A stretch of DNA of 64,000 bases from Erinaceus europaeus (taxonomy: Eukaryota > Chordata > Mammalia > Eulipotyphla > Erinaceidae): positions 99,673,445 to 99,737,444 of the forward strand of contig NC_080171.1 of the NCBI RefSeq assembly GCF_950295315.1. Direction: 5' to 3'. The notes under the pieces are model-generated. The model did not search any database, was not told the DNA's origin, and saw only the letters and a program-made list of their open reading frames with translations. The number at the start of each line of letters is the position of its first letter. Position 1 is the first letter of the stretch. This document shows positions 63,576-64,000 of this stretch, piece by piece. The position numbers were made by a program, and so were the translations under genes.

Positions 63576-63848
63576 AAACTCAAGCTCTCCAGCTGCTCTT
63601 TGAAGATAAGGGGGAGGATGGGGGGAAAGGGTGCAATGGAGACAATAACTTTTCCATTTTCAGTCATTGAAGCTACACCTGGAGGAGGGGAGGAAGAATA
63701 GGGACTAAACTCTCCATAGTGCTGCTTAGCACTGATTTACTTCATGCTACATCATTTTTAACAGTATTAGCAGCTAAACTTCACTGAGTCCTTATTCAGG
63801 TTCCAGTACTAGAAAAAAGACCTTATAAATTATTCCGTGTTGAAGTTT
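63576..63848. other. no recognised feature
   Basis: Unique-looking; possibly a degraded MIR around 63,765-63,835. Confidence 0.35.
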
Positions 63849-64000
63849 TTTGTTTGTTTATTTGTTTATTACTGAATAGAGACAGAGAGAAACTGAGAGG
63901 GGAGGAGGAGACTGAAAGAGAGATATAGAGACACCTGCAGCCCTACTTCACCACTTGTGAAGCTACCCCCTGCAGGTGGGGACCAGGGGCTTGAACCTGC
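63849..64000 (-). mobile_element. SINE-B, cut by the window end
   Basis: Reversed: 'ttactgaatagagacagag' to 'gcaggtggggaccaggggcttgaacctg'. Confidence 0.88.

Noticed and set aside
63500..64000. STXBP1 first exon near the right end
   Set aside because: Human synteny would place STXBP1 upstream of NIBAN2, but no CpG island or matching start sequence is present in the window.

Overview
This is mammalian genomic DNA. The repeat complement points to a hedgehog (Erinaceus-like eulipotyphlan): it is dominated by several tRNA-derived SINE families with an internal 'CCCCACCTGCAGG' core, plus a young LINE-1 lineage whose 3' end reads '...TTATGCATGTACAAACTATTG...CCCCAATAAAGAAATAAA'. The species is an inference from recalled repeat content. 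For labelling I use five SINE names of my own. SINE-A is the long family ('gcagcgggttaagcgc' head, 'caacaacgacgacatcaataac' tail). SINE-B has a 'cacctggttgagcgcacatg' head. SINE-C has an 'atagcataatggttatgc' head and a 'ctgagcagtgctctgg' end. SINE-D has a 'gtggataaagcattggactctc' head and a 'cattaataaataaa' tail. SINE-E has a 'ctcaactggatagagtgctgc' head and a 'gaagcttcggtgctgtgg' body.

Layout. 0.4-1.2 kb is a CpG island holding the first coding exon of a gene on the minus strand. Its 18 complete codons plus one base match the N-terminus of NIBAN2 (FAM129B) as I recall it. Bases to the left are its intron 1, and everything to the right is upstream of that promoter. In human the next gene upstream is STXBP1, but I find no STXBP1 exon here, so I read about 1.2-64 kb as intergenic or far-upstream DNA. 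It is packed with nested retrotransposons, with unique islands at 10.0-11.1, 11.3-12.0, 15.7-16.6, 24.2-25.4, 54.7-56.5 and 59.1-59.5 kb.

Larger elements. L1 copies lie at 5.35-6.72, 19.59-22.90, 33.22-39.39 (full length; ORF1 open, ORF2 broken), 43.8-44.2, 46.58-47.19 (minus) and 60.2-61.8 kb (minus). A 2.3-kb non-coding LTR retrotransposon (27,524-29,868, minus) has two 384-bp LTRs, a Lys-like primer site, a polypurine tract and a 6-bp target duplication. A solo LTR sits at 61,921-62,254, also with a 6-bp duplication. An unrecognised non-LTR element lies at 39,672-41,937. Small-RNA retropseudogenes of 7SK (45.0 kb) and U6 (57.5 kb) are present, with ancient MIR and L1M fragments.

Most interesting are the chimeric retrotransposition products. 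An L1 3' end is joined through an internal A-run to a second 3' 'tail module' at three places. One 1.6-kb insertion carries two such units and a SINE head inside a single target duplication. Two L1 copies carry tandem 3' ends inside one duplication. One locus is a poly(A)-tailed retrocopy of the LTR element's internal RNA. No tRNA genes, CRISPR arrays or complete host genes were found.
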